NCBI RefSeq assembly: GCF_000004075.3
Contig: NC_026658.2
Span: 24,230,075-24,294,074 of the forward strand
Direction: 5' to 3'
DNA length: 64,000 nucleotides
Source of the DNA: Cucumis sativus
Lineage: Eukaryota > Streptophyta > Magnoliopsida > Cucurbitales > Cucurbitaceae
Shown here: piece by piece, positions 49,460 to 60,918 of the stretch
How the letters are laid out: the number at the start of each line of letters is the position of its first letter
How positions within the stretch are numbered: position 1 is the first letter of the stretch
Position numbers and translations under genes: made by a program
The notes under the pieces: model-generated
What the model was told of the DNA's origin: nothing
Databases searched by the model: none
Seen by the model: only the letters and a program-made list of their open reading frames with translations

Positions 49460-49730
49460 AATTCCATAAAAGCTTGGAGGGAATGAAGGAAAGCATGTAA
49501 GAAATTTCCCCTTTCCTTTTTTTATATTAATTTTCTCCCGCAAAGTTTAATCATTTAACTTCAAGGATAGGTCCAATAATATTCGGAAAAAAGAAAGCAT
49601 ATATTAATAATTATAATATATTGCACTCATCAATCTTTGGTTGAATTATTCAACATTTGACCACATTGTAACAAAGGAATCTCACTTGTCTTTAATATTA
49701 CAATTGAATTGCACCTTTCATTGGAACTAA
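49460..49730 (+). repeat. Segmental duplication, copy A
   Basis: Similar to 52345-52610 in the same orientation. Shared landmarks in the same order are an aaagctt-gagggaat block, aataatattcgga, cactcatcaat/cactcattaa, ggttgaatt, catttgaccac and tgtaacaaag. Divergence is substantial, so the duplication is old. Weaker similarity continues leftward to about 48.95 kb. Confidence 0.6.
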
Positions 49731-50520
49731 TGGAAATAAATGTTGTTTTTGTTTTGTTATATATATAGTCACATCCCAAATCACACTGCACCAAAATAAC
49801 GATGCTGTAGGAATAGGATGTGAGTTAGTTATAATCTTGGAATTTCTTATTGCAAATCTTATTATTAATAACAGATGTTTCATACATAATTACGATACTT
49901 TGACCAAATAACTAATGCTTAACCATTTCCAAAACACCTTGAATCACATTGCTGCAAATCCTTCAGCCTTCTTCTTTACTTGACCCAAATGCCTGATCCT
50001 GAAAGATAGATTTTTAAAACGTAAATCTAAAAAACTTAGCGAGGTCTTATGAAAATCCTTCGCAATACCATTTCATAATCATCTCACAAAAATAATATCA
50101 AATCATTTAAACATACCGACAAATCATTTCATTTCACATAAACCTTTCTTTATACTTAACAAATCATTTCATTTCGCCAAGCATTCTGAATCGTTATCTA
50201 CGCTTTGTCTCATTATCTCGCGTTTAAACTATTGTATTAACAACATCTGAGAACATACAAATTCGTCATTGTTGCTCAGGCTGCTAAGCTTTATACGCTC
50301 ATTTCAACGCATAAGCCAACTTCTTATCACCATGTAGTCCATACACTTCATGGTGGCTTTGACTCTATATGCTCACATAAAAGTTAACATCATCTCAAAG
50401 AAATAACTGTTGGTTTGAAAACCATTTTATAGTATTGAAATCATAATATCAAATCAAGCTTTAACGTTATAAATCATGCTTGAAAACATAACTTTTTATA
50501 GGAATATCTTTTAAACATTC

Positions 50521-50822
50521 TCATTTGAATTTTTATTTCAAATCAGTAAAGAGAAATCTTAATAAAGTTTTTAACATAAATTCATTTGAGAGAAAACATT
50601 CACAAAACTTTACTAAACACTCTCATTTGAATTTTTCTTTCAAATCAGTAAAGAGAAATCTTAATAAAGTTTTTAACATAAATTCATTTGAGAGAAAACA
50701 TTCACAGAACTTTACTAAACATTCTCATTTGAATTTTTCTTTCAAATCAGTAAAGAGAAATCTTAATAAAGTTTTTAACATAAATTCATTTGAGAGAAAA
50801 CATTCACAAAACTTTACTAAAG
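50521..50822 (+). repeat. 102-bp tandem repeat, three copies, open in one frame
   Basis: Copies start at 50521, 50623 and 50725 and differ by only a few substitutions. The unit is exactly 34 codons and has no stop in one plus-strand frame, giving an open frame of 110 codons (50525-50857) built of a 34-residue, Lys/Asn/Ser-rich unit containing FKSVKRNLNKVFNINSFERK. I see no promoter, no family resemblance and no better start. The most economical reading is a non-coding minisatellite inside a decayed repeat, with coding potential as a weak alternative. Confidence 0.85.
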
Positions 50823-52344
50823 AAGTCCTTATTCTTCTTCTCGTATGGTTAATCTAACACTTCAACATTTCAACAAAACTCTCATCATCCTCTCCTTAGT
50901 TAATAAAATTCTCTTATTTATAGGATCCTTAAACTAACTTAGTCATGCATAAACTTTTCTTAGTTTACCAACTTCTGCTTAAAACTTTACATGTGTAAAT
51001 TTAATATTAAATCTAGTCATGCTTAAATCCTTAATCTTACACGTCTCTGTCAAATCAGATTTGATATTTTCTTCGCCAGACCTTGCTTATCGCCTAACCC
51101 AAACTGCGAATAACTTCAACCACTTAACATTTCTCATCAATAATCTTAGCAGATGGTTATATTTTTACTATAAGAAACATTAATCACAAACTAACCAACT
51201 TTTACTCGCATAGAACTCTTATCGCGAACTTAAACTTCAAAGCTTTTCTTGCAGACTTCTTCCCCGCGAAACACTTGGTTCTTCTCGCGAAGACTACCCA
51301 AAACACTTAGTCAAATACAATTAAATTTTTCACTTCTTAACTTATGCGGAGACTTTTTCTTTTCTTATCGCACAATTTCTTGAACTACCCACTTAATTGC
51401 AAAAACGTATATTAAACCATAAATTTTTTTATCGTTTAATCATTTTCGCAGATTTATTCAAATGTTAACTTCTTAATCAAATTTTACTTTTTTTTACTCA
51501 AATTAAAAGTGAATCTTACATATATCTTAAGAGTCTATTGACAATTAAATGTTTTTTTTAGATTGAACATGTATATTTTCACTCTCCCCAATAATTTTTA
51601 GTATAACAATAAGATTTGAACCTTTCATTTTAAGATAGAAAGTCATATTAAATATTGTTGAGTTGAGTTCATTTTTTACTTATACCCCATATTTGTTGTG
51701 TCGGAAAAGAGTTGGGTTTTAATTTTTAGTTAAATTATAAGTTTATAGTAACTTCTATATAAAAAATAAGTTGATTAGTTTAAAAAAATTAGAAGTACAG
51801 TCATGCATTCATATTTTAATTAAAAATGCATCTTTCTTTAAAAATGAAATTACATTTTTTTGGGAATTATATGTGATTTAAATATTGTTTGGGATTGAAA
51901 GTGTTAATTATTCTTATTTCTCAATTAAGAATATTTCTTTTTCTAAAGTAGCTATATCTCCCTCATCAATCTCTCCTTTTGCCATGTCAAGAATATATAT
52001 TTCTTTTGTGGTGATGGTCGAGAAAACACTACCGACCTAAGTTAAATTTGCCTAACTCAATCTATAACGAAGAGAAAAACTAGATGGTATTTGAATTGTA
52101 TTTATGTTTGCACGTCTATCAAAAAATTATCACGTGGATGCATATAACTTTATTAAAAAGGTAAAATAAGATTATAATTATCGTCCTATTTAAAATTAAT
52201 TAATATGCATGTAGTATCTTACATTTTAGAATTAAGGTTGCTAAAAAAAATTGATTGCTCAATTACTTATTATTTCTTAAATCAATCAACTTTATTTGTT
52301 TGGTTGCAATTTCAATTAAGTGATCAATTTCATAGGTGGTCAAG

Positions 52345-52610
52345 TTTGGGACAAAAGCTTCGAGGGAATAAAGCAAAAAAAAGTAGGATATTTCAATTTC
52401 TTTTAATCATTCAACTTCATCCATAAATCCATTAATAATATTCGGACAAATGAAAAGATATTATATTCCACTCATTAATGGTTGGTTGAATTGTAATGAA
52501 CATTTGACCATAATGTAACAAAGTAACCACTAAATTAGAGATGCACAAGTAAAATTACTCAAAATTGTGTGTTAAATTTTCCAATTGAAAGGCAATTTGA
52601 TGGGAACAAG
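52345..52610 (+). repeat. Segmental duplication, copy B
   Basis: Partner of 49460-49730 in direct orientation, spaced about 2.9 kb apart. The match runs from the aaaagcttcgagggaat block through catttgaccataatgtaaca to a ccaattgaa..gggaac block. The two copies could be ancient LTRs or, more simply, a tandem duplication of sequence upstream of the EF-hand gene. Confidence 0.6.
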
Positions 52611-52829
52611 CTTTGCCAAATTTGATATCTGTCTCTTACAAACAAAAGGAAGAGAAGGCATAGGTTGACTCTCTTTAGTAACTTTGAATATGATTCTTGA
52701 TAACTTTGGATCGGCTATGCTGATTTTATTATATAGATTCATCATTCTTGTGAGCAAGCAATTGTAGAAGAAAAGTATTTGGATACATCACGAATCATAC
52801 TAATCTTTATGCAACACACTCGGATCTTT

Positions 52830-53911
52830 TGGTGAGATATGAGAATTCTGTGTCTCTCTCTTTCAAATTCCGTCATAACTTGACCAATAGGAAAACGACG
52901 AAGGTGACCTCTCTTCTTTCCTTACTTGAGGGGTGGATGCTCTCATAAAGAGGGGAGAAGGGATGCTTGTGTTTGGAATCTTAATCTCAGTCAGGGTGTC
53001 ACTTGTAGGATCTTGTTTCCTTTAAGGAGCCGATTTTTGATGTGGTGTGGAGGACTAAGGTTCTTTATATGACAAGTTTTGCTTGGTCGGGTTAATACTG
53101 TTGATAGGGCTTGTTAAGAGGAGGACTTCACTTGTTGAACCTTTTGTTGTATGTTGTGTCGGATATGGGCGGAGTAAAATCTTGATCATCTCTTTTGAGA
53201 TTGCTAGTTGTAAGGGTTGTGTGGTGCTCCTTCCTTCAAGAGTTTGGTGTTAGCTTTGCTTGTTTGAGGAGTATTATAGCGATGATCGAGAAGTTTCTTC
53301 TCCATTCACCTTTCAGAGATAAATGAATTTTTTTATGGCTTGTTGGGATGTGCACGGTTATTTGAGACATTTGGAGCGAAAAGAATGATGCGGTGTTTAG
53401 GGGTAGAGAGAGGGGACATAGTGAGATTTGTTTTTTTTTGGAGTAGTTGCAAATTTAGCAATTAAATTCAAAATAATTAAGTATACAGCAACATTTTAAA
53501 AAAATTACAAATATAGCAAAATTTGTCAAATTCTATCAATGATAGAGTTTATCACTGATAGATCATGTTGTAAAAATTGGTCTATCACCGATATATCATA
53601 CGAGTCTATCAGTGATACATGTCTATCAACGATAGTTTTGTTATATTTGTAATTTTTTTTAAATGTTGTTATATCCTTAATAATTCATCAAATGACCATC
53701 CATTACAATTACCTTTGTTTTTTTGGTTAGATTTCACATGTCTCTTTGGGCTTCAGTTTTGAAGAACTTTTGTAATTATGCCATAGGCAACTTTTTATTT
53801 CATCCGTCCCCCTCCTTTTAATGGAGTGATTTTGTGAGGCTTTTTTTTTTTTTGTATATCCTTGTATTCTTTCATTCTTTCTCAATGAAAGTTGTTCTTA
53901 TTAAAAAAAAA
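52830..53911 (+). pseudogene. Decayed 3' end of a LINE (non-LTR retrotransposon)
   Basis: Fragments in all three plus frames read like the C-terminal zinc-binding (zf-RVT) part of plant LINE ORF2, for example VLLGRVNTVDRAC, FVWKVL-like and DIWSEKNDAVFRGRERG, with stops and frameshifts throughout. The element ends with a 3'UTR-like stretch (ctcaatgaaagttgttctta) and an A-run at about 53901-53911. It is 5'-truncated, as usual for LINEs, and is split by a MITE at 53440-53713. It cannot encode an active protein. Confidence 0.65.
53440..53713. mobile_element. MITE with long terminal inverted repeats, inserted in the LINE
   Basis: Outer and inner arms pair imperfectly over about 95 bp; the inner ends are nearly perfect (aaaaaaattacaaatatagc against its complement). 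The core is made of tctatca(a/c)(t/c)gatag motifs in both orientations. A tttgttttttt string borders both sides (about 53427 and 53714), compatible with the 9-10 bp target duplication of Mutator-like elements. LINE sequence resumes immediately to the right, which proves insertion into the LINE. Confidence 0.7.
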
Positions 53912-54646
53912 ACCCACTCAATTGTCCAATCACACTTTATCTTGTAGTAAATCCAGAATTTGAGAACAAAATGAATTATTTCTAAACCTAACTTTAGAAG
54001 TCAAAATCGTATACTACAACCAAAATATTCAAAATTGAAAGATTAAAAAAACATCAGCGAACCTAGTAGCATACTAGGCTATCAAGTGAGTTGCTCTATT
54101 ATAAACACGGTGATAGAAGGAGAAGGAGACAAAGACCCAACTTACTTGCCAAATTTCTTCAATGACATCCATGATCTGAGTAAAATTGACCAAGCAGTTG
54201 TTAATCTAGTTCACCACTCCTAGCACCCAATTCAACTACAATAGTTAGGGAAAGTTGAGAGATAAATTGAAAGAATAAATCATCGATAATTTCTTTAAAA
54301 TCCATCCCGTTTAGAGATCTGGAAGAGTCATGCACCACAACATAGTCTCGTTCTAAAAGGTATCGTCGTAAACATTTCTCTTTCACTCATTTTTTACAAA
54401 AGAGTTTTATAAAACATGATTAGGTGTTGTAAATATTTTTCAATATCAAATTGGAATGAAAACGTTGAAAGAGGAAAAAAACGCACAAACAAAACAAGAT
54501 GAAAAACTCAAATTTTGGAAGAGGGCAGAGAGTCTGAAAAGGCTAATTTAATTTATAGATTTTAGGTAAAATTTTGTGCAAAAACCATAAATATTGGACA
54601 TAATAAAAGCGCATATCCACGCGAGAATCGGGGGTTTCTCGTGGCC

Positions 54647-57600
54647 ATGGAGATCCCAAAACCCTACCCGCATTCGAATCCTCTCATATCCGTTTCTTCT
54701 TTCATCCACCATCACTGTACCAAACTTGGAGCCGAGCTTTCCAATCGTCTCGAAGACACCAAACGCTTCGCCGGAACTCTCGCCAGAAGATGGCCGGCCC
54801 AGGCGAATTGGCGATCATTTCCTACACCTGCTTTCGCATCCCTTGCGCGCCACACGCATGCCTTGGCTGCCACTCTTAGCCCCGACCAAGTGGCGAAGTC
54901 CCTCGTCGGCACGGCGGTATACACTGTTAGCAATTCAAATAATGAGTTTGTGCTCATTTCTGATCCCAATGGTGCCAAGTCAATTGGGTTGCTGTGCTTT
55001 CGCAAGGAAGATGCCGAGACCTTTTTGGCTCAGGTTTGTTTTGCCCCTGGTTTTCCTCCCATTTGTGTAGAGTGAAATGATAATGAAGAAGTGAGGAAAA
55101 CTTGTCGCAATCTATTTTGTGCTTCCCCTATTTAGTGGAATTTGTGTTTGATGTTTTCGATAATTTAATGAACTAGAAGTAGGTTTACCATTCTAATTCT
55201 TTTGTTCAAATCTGATGTTTTTATTGCAATATGATATCTGATTATAGTGAATTTCAGGTCCGATCGAGGAAAAGAGAACTAAGAAGTAATGCCAAGGTTG
55301 TACCTATTACCCTTGACCAGGTACCTTACTTGTATTATCAAATTTTTACTTCTTGAGTACCGAACTTTTTCCCTGCTGCAGTTATTTTGTTTTCCCCACT
55401 TAACGTTCAACCGTTTAGTGGAATTCCATAGTGAAGGTTAGTGTGGCTGGTAGGTAACTGCATTTATAGGCTTGTGCTAGTACTCCTGATCAATGATATG
55501 ACAATGAGAGCCGAGAGGAGCATTTACCTGGTGAGATAACTCCGTTTTATTTTTAGTCATCTGGCTGGTGAAAATTTTCAAATCTAAGGCCTATTAATTT
55601 GAATGTATCTAAATTTGTTGGGTTGGAAGATTTCAAATAAATAGGTTGAACTTATAAAACACAGAATTTAAATATGATGGTGAAGTGAAGTATCTGTTTT
55701 GCCTTTTCTTTTTCTTCCTTTATTAGGGGGCGTGGGGCAGGGTTTGAAATTTAATAATTTTGTGAGAAGGTACTCAATTAGAATTCAACCTGATTTTTCT
55801 ATTGCCCGTGTATTATCTATTGCCAATAACCGGGGTGTCCTCCTTCAGTTTCTCTCTTTCTTCTGTACTTCAGTAGATTTATTTGTTTCTGTTCGTTTTT
55901 TATGATTCACAGGTATATTTGTTGAAAGTTGAAGGTATTGCATTCCGCTTTTTGCCAGATCCTATTCAGCTTAAGAATGCGTTAGAGGCAAGTTTCATTT
56001 GATCTTGTCATTCTCTTGGTGTTAAGACATAGGGTTGTGTCGATCTTATGCTATATTTTATATTCTTTCACTCCGTATCTAAATTTTAAATTCTATAACA
56101 ATACCAATACTAGTAAGCTAGGAAGCATAGATACCAACACGACACACACCATTTTTCAAAAAGTAGGACACGACATGTCGAGACACATTTAAGTATATGT
56201 CATGCATACAAACCTATTATGAAATATTCCAATTAGAAACATCAAAATAACAAGTTAAGAAGCAAATAATTTACATAAATATAACAAAACCCAGAAATAT
56301 TTACGGCTTGTGTAACAAAAAAAGAAAAGTTCATGATGCCGGTAATATATTTTCATAATTTCCAGATTTGACCTTGAATATTGTAGATGACTCGTCACTT
56401 GTATTTCTTCTTTTTCTTTCTTTGTGATTTCTTCTCTTTCAAATTTATTTCTTTCTATTTTTAAACAATTTATTCTTTTGTTTAAATCTCCTATTTCATC
56501 TTCATCATTTTCGTCAAGATTCTTTGAAGTTATTTCACGATTGTTTCAATATTCTTCTTCGTCATCCTTATATTCAAGAATATCAAGATCGTTTGAATAT
56601 CATTTTAAATGATCAACACGATCGTTTACCACTGTCAAGATGATGGTTTAATTTGAAATCTTTTTCTCATCGTTTAAAATAAACTACATGATCATTTACC
56701 ATGTATCGGAGAAGTTGAGAGTTACACATTGAAAAAACCAAGAGGACTCATACTCCATATAATATAGATGGACTACTCCTCACATTGCCAATTGATTTTG
56801 AGATGGAACCCCATACGGGTATTCGATCCAATATAGGTGAACCCAAAAAGACACCATCTTGAGGGGGCATATCGGAGAAGTTGAGAGTCTCATATTGGAA
56901 AAACCAAAGGGAGTCATACTCCATATAATATATATGAGCTACTCCTCACATTGCTAATTGGTTTTGAGATGGAACCCCATAATATCAAATTTAACACTAC
57001 GATCAACACTATCGTTTAAATTTGATGCTTTTTTCCATCGTTTACCATAGTCAACACAGTTGTTAGATTTGAAGTTTTTAACGATCATTTACGTTGGACT
57101 GCACGTTCGTTTGATCGTTTAAATTTAAAGCATTTTTCTCCATTATTAATAAGAAATACATGATCGTGTATCATGACCTAAATGATTATAGGTCATTTGT
57201 TTAGACTTTAGTATACGATCGTTTAGAATAAGATTACTCGTTCGCGTGTGTGGCCGATTAATCGCATGTTGATTGGGGTATTTTCTGTTTCTCATTGTGA
57301 GCTTGTGGGCTTTTTGGTTTTCAAAATTGTTCTATGTAGTGTAAATACCGATTTGTTACATTTTAAAAAGAAACCCTTAAGAACCATATAATTCATGAAC
57401 ATGAAAAATATGATAATTGATACCATACTGTCTGGCCACCAAAGCATGAAAAAAGAAAAGAAGAAAGATAAAATGAAACTGACAACGAGTTTGGGTGGTG
57501 AGAAACAGGGGAGCACGAACACAACACTCGACACGTAGGTGGAGAAGAGAAATGCATAAAAACAAAATGGTTGAAAAGATAAAATTAAGAAGAAAAAAAT

Positions 57601-59822
57601 AACCCGTCTTCTTTGTTTTTTTGTTTTTCCAGTCATGTCTCATCCGTGTCTTGGTGTGTTGGCACCATGTTGGAAATTAGAAGAAAATAATAAAATAATC
57701 CGAAACAGTCTATTCATACCTTTACAGTTGATTCTATTGGGTGTGTCTAACCTTCCCTTCCCCCCAAGCCCGATTGTTTTCCCTAACATCTGCTTCTAAC
57801 TTAGCCTCATAAACAAAGTCTGCTACCTGGGCCCGGATCTGCTTCTTGTTTGACTTGCCATGATAACAAACTAAGAAAGCAGTTAAGCAAGGTTGTGGCA
57901 TGATTGAACAAGACCTCTGCAAACAATGGCTGTAGGTCATACAAGATAGAGGTATATAAGCCAATGAGAGGTTATTGCGTGGAGCAGCACCAGAGGATGG
58001 GTTGGTTCGTTCCTTTCTATGAAAAGAACCAGGAAAACCATTCAATAAAGAGATTCCCACTAATCAATGGAGGGCGGATTTGAGCTTTGGGTTCATTCTC
58101 ATGAACTAGAGAAAAACATGGTTGCCACGCATAAGCAAGCTGCTGTTCTGTCATTCTCAAGGCTAGGCTATGGCTAGGTAGGGTTGACATGCCAACTGGT
58201 GTGTTGAAGTGTGTCAGTGTTGGAAATGTGTCTGACACTGACACTTGGCCATCTTAGGTGTGTCGGTGCTTCTTAGCTTGTAAGAGATGCTAAGTTGATA
58301 TTGGCTAGATATCAACTACAATTGGTTGGCCTAGAGGTTGAGGGGAAAGTTGAAAAAGGTAAAATGATTATGGAGCCATAAGTTCAAATCTTGTGGTGGT
58401 CACGTACTGGAGAGTGGAGACATTAATATCCTTAGTCTATTTTTTCTCTTTTTACAATCAAACCAAAATTTTAAGCTTCATATTGTCTCAACATTAACGT
58501 GTGTCACTAACAATACACACAAGTGCACACTTATTATTAGTTGGATACCTTTGGGGTTTAAGAAATCGACAATCAAAGAAACCTAGTAAACGTAAACCAT
58601 AGAGAAAACAACATTGAGATTTACTTGGTTTGCTAATGATATGTTAGCTACGTTCATAGGCAAACAGGGAGAAACATTTTATTAATAGAGAAAATATCAA
58701 ATATTACAGGTTCAAGGCGCCAGGGAGACCCCTTGCTTAGTTGTTTGGAGTGCCAAATAACCGATTTGCTTCATTCCAATATGTTAGAACTTTCTCATGC
58801 AATAGAGTTGAACTTTCTTATGACCATCTTGTAATTGATATTTAAGATGCCTTGACATTTCAATTCGATATATAAGATGTTACTTACATTTGACTAGTAA
58901 TAAAACATTTACAAACTCAAACATTTCAAATATACTATATTTTTGTTGACCTGAAAATTGACCCATAATTGTATCTTTGTATTTGTAGCTTAAAGCATCA
59001 GAGACTGGAAGCAGTTTTGATGGAGTTCCTGTTTTTCAGGTACGTTTCTGCACTTAATCAACTGGTTTTAACATAAACTTGAATGAAGGAATCAGAGTTG
59101 TGAAAACTCTAGAAGGACCAATGAATTGGATCATTGGACATGTTCCAAGTTTCTAATGATAAACAGTTCTCAATCATGATTTTTGGTGTGCATAATTCAT
59201 AATACATTGTTATATTTGGTTGACAGTTATCATAGTTTGTATTGTTTGGTTGACATGTCCTATATCCTGTTCATTTTTCATAATAACAAATTTTGATTTC
59301 TTTTTACAGTCTGACCTTCTGATCGTGAAAAAGAAAAACAAGCGTTATTGTCCTATATACTTTACCAAGGTCTGTATGCATATAATTTCTGAGGAACTAT
59401 GGATCGTAGATGCATCTAACCATTTACTGGAAATATAGGAAGATATAGAAAAGGAACTGTTGAAGGTCCCGAAGGCAAGAAGATTTGGAACTTCTCAACA
59501 TATTATGGTATGATTTGTATATTTTTTCTTTGTATATTTGATGTTCCTTTCTTGTGAAAAAGATTATCTGTTCTGTTAGTCCACGATTATATTGACTTAA
59601 ACATTCAACAGGTTGGAAGTTTGGAAGATGTTCTAAAGAAAATGGAGGTGAGGTTTCTTGATCTCAAGTAGTAGTATCTTTTAGAATATAGAAATTTTAC
59701 TCCATCTTAGTTTTCTTGATCAATTGCAGTTGAATGAAAATAATTCAGCCTGGGAAGATCTGATTTTCATTCCACCTGGCAAAAGCCACTCCCAACACTT
59801 TCAAGAAGTGGGCAAAGCATGA
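54647..59822 (+). CDS. TIC22: Tic22-like chloroplast protein import component
   Basis: Eight exons: 54647-55033, 55258-55320, 55913-55987, 58989-59039, 59310-59369, 59439-59507, 59612-59647 and 59730-59822. They join in frame to 277 residues, close to the 268 I recall for Arabidopsis Tic22-IV (At4g33350). The Tic22 core is clear: SLVGTAVYTVSN, NGAKSIGLLCFRKEDAE, QVYLLKVEGIAFRFLPDP, FDGVPVFQSDLLIVKKKNKR, MVGSLEDVLKKME and WEDLIFIPPG. The Ser/Arg/His-rich N-terminus, poor in acidic residues at its start, is compatible with a plastid targeting sequence. Tic22 acts in the intermembrane space as a chaperone for preproteins passing from the outer to the inner envelope translocon. Start ATG 54647 (gccATGG context) is preferred over the GTG at 54641. 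Intron 3 starts with GC. Confidence 0.93.
56610..57245. repeat. Degenerate array built on gatcgttta words
   Basis: Many imperfect repeats of (a)tgatc(g/a)tttacca and atcgttta-aattt(g)aagc, about 50-60 bp apart, on both sides of the TRIM-like element. This looks like an old minisatellite or low-copy satellite that the element later entered. Confidence 0.5.
56702..56980 (+). mobile_element. TRIM-like short LTR retrotransposon remnant
   Basis: Two direct repeats of about 110 bp, 56702-56815 and 56868-56980, share atcggagaagttgagagt, actccatataatata and cctcacattgc. The roughly 50-bp internal part ends in a purine tract (gaggggg) directly before the second repeat, as a polypurine tract should. 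The primer-binding site after the first repeat is not intact. Non-coding, very short LTRs are the hallmark of TRIM elements. Confidence 0.65.
57734..58244 (-). pseudogene. Unidentified coding-like fragment within Tic22 intron 3
   Basis: Two minus-strand frames meet near 58030 (58244-58017 and 58060-57734), as if one frame were broken by a frameshift. The sequence is richer in GC than the intron around it and reads like ordinary protein (for example ADFVYEAKLEADVRENNRAW). I do not recognise the family; it may be a captured host-gene piece, part of a transposon, or chance. Confidence 0.25.
58310..58460 (+). mobile_element. SINE-like tRNA-derived sequence
   Basis: A Pol III A-box-like tggcctagagg at 58327-58337 and a B-box-like gttcaaatc at 58382-58390 lie in the right order, about 50 bp apart, followed by a T-rich tail (ctattttttctctttttac). 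That is the layout of a plant tRNA-derived SINE such as the Au type. It is not a functional tRNA, as there is no cloverleaf. Target duplications were not found. Confidence 0.45.
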
Positions 59823-60862
59823 CAGAGGCCTGTGAATTCAGCCAACAGACTAAAACAAGAAGAATGAAAGAGCATGGATAGAACTGATTCAGCAAACTGA
59901 GGTTAGAAAAAACTGGAATTCTGTTATAGTTGGCTTCATGGGAGAGGAATAATGAAAACTAATGGCCTTTTTCTCCCTCATTAGACATCACAACGGATCT
60001 GATTCAGACATTATTTTGTGAGGTTGAAGAAGATAATGCCTTCTGTTTTACGTCAAGGAGGTTAGTGAAAACATTGCGGCTGGATTTCTCAGATGTGTTG
60101 AGTTTGATTTTATTTATGTATAGTATAGTCTTTATGATTGACGCCGTTTTCAACTGTAGATTAGAATCAATGTAATTTTAGCTTCTGAAATGGTTACTGA
60201 TTCCTAAGGCGACTTGTCCCATTTTGCTCAGCCGTGCGTTGCCTAAGTACTAAAGGGCCGTTATTTACGTGGGAAGGGAATCTGACAGTATTTGATTTTC
60301 ACAATAAATTAATGAACCATCAAATATCTTTTTTTTTTTTTTTTTTTTTTGAAGTTCACAATTTTACAGGTTGAGATCAGAACTTTTGACTTTAAAATGA
60401 TGATTGATTATTTCATCCATCGAACTACGTTTGGATACATACACTATCTTATTGTCTATTGAGGAACGCTGTTGTTTACCGGTTAGATTTTTGGAAATGG
60501 AGAATTGTGTAGGTGGGGGAGAACGTATTAGGTTGTTAGATCTTATTTTCATTTGTATAAATATACTCCTTAATTATATGCGTAATTCAAATCTGTTGGT
60601 ATTTCTTTTTCAAGAAAGAAGAAAAATATTCATTGCTTTGTAATAATAAAACCTTGCTTTTTGTAGATGGGGTGATGGGGTGATGGGTAGGTAACTTCAA
60701 TTAACAAAAGTTTATCTCAATTTAATTTTACATTAGGAAAATTGTATTGAGTGGCAAATTAGTTTGGATATTCTGCAAAAATGTGTTTAAGATTTGTGAT
60801 TTTGCAAAAATAGCAAAAATAATCCAATCCTATGTATGTGTGGGTAGGGTCTTATTCTTATA

Positions 60863-60918
60863 AATAATAAAGTATAAATAATAATAAAGTATAAATAATA
60901 ATAAAGTATAAATAATAA
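60863..60918 (+). repeat. 17-bp tandem repeat, three copies
   Basis: Three consecutive copies of ataataaagtataaata form a small AT-rich minisatellite in the spacer downstream of the Tic22-like gene. Confidence 0.85.

Larger units (their letters stand above)
48565..54646. other. Repeat-dominated intergenic region
   Basis: No intact gene. It contains the EF-hand gene promoter, two diverged copies of one segment (49.46-49.73 and 52.35-52.61 kb), a 1.5-kb stretch of unknown repetitive character rich in GCG words with a 102-bp tandem repeat inside, a decayed LINE with a nested MITE, and the promoter of the Tic22-like gene in the last few hundred bases. Confidence 0.5.
55988..58988 (+). other. 3-kb GC-AG intron of the Tic22-like gene, filled with repeats
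   Basis: The exon ends TTAGAG and the intron begins GCAAGT, the extended consensus of GC donors; the acceptor is tttgtag|CTTAAA. Using the nearest GT (aaGTtt) would create a stop at once, so GC is required for the frame, and the joined protein (NALE|LKASE) is as expected for Tic22. The intron holds a TRIM-like element, a gatcgttta array, an unidentified minus-strand frame and a SINE-like piece. Confidence 0.85.

Noticed and set aside
54594..55070. 158-codon plus-strand ORF overlapping Tic22 exon 1
   Set aside because: Out-of-frame shadow; the Tic22 frame continues through eight exons.
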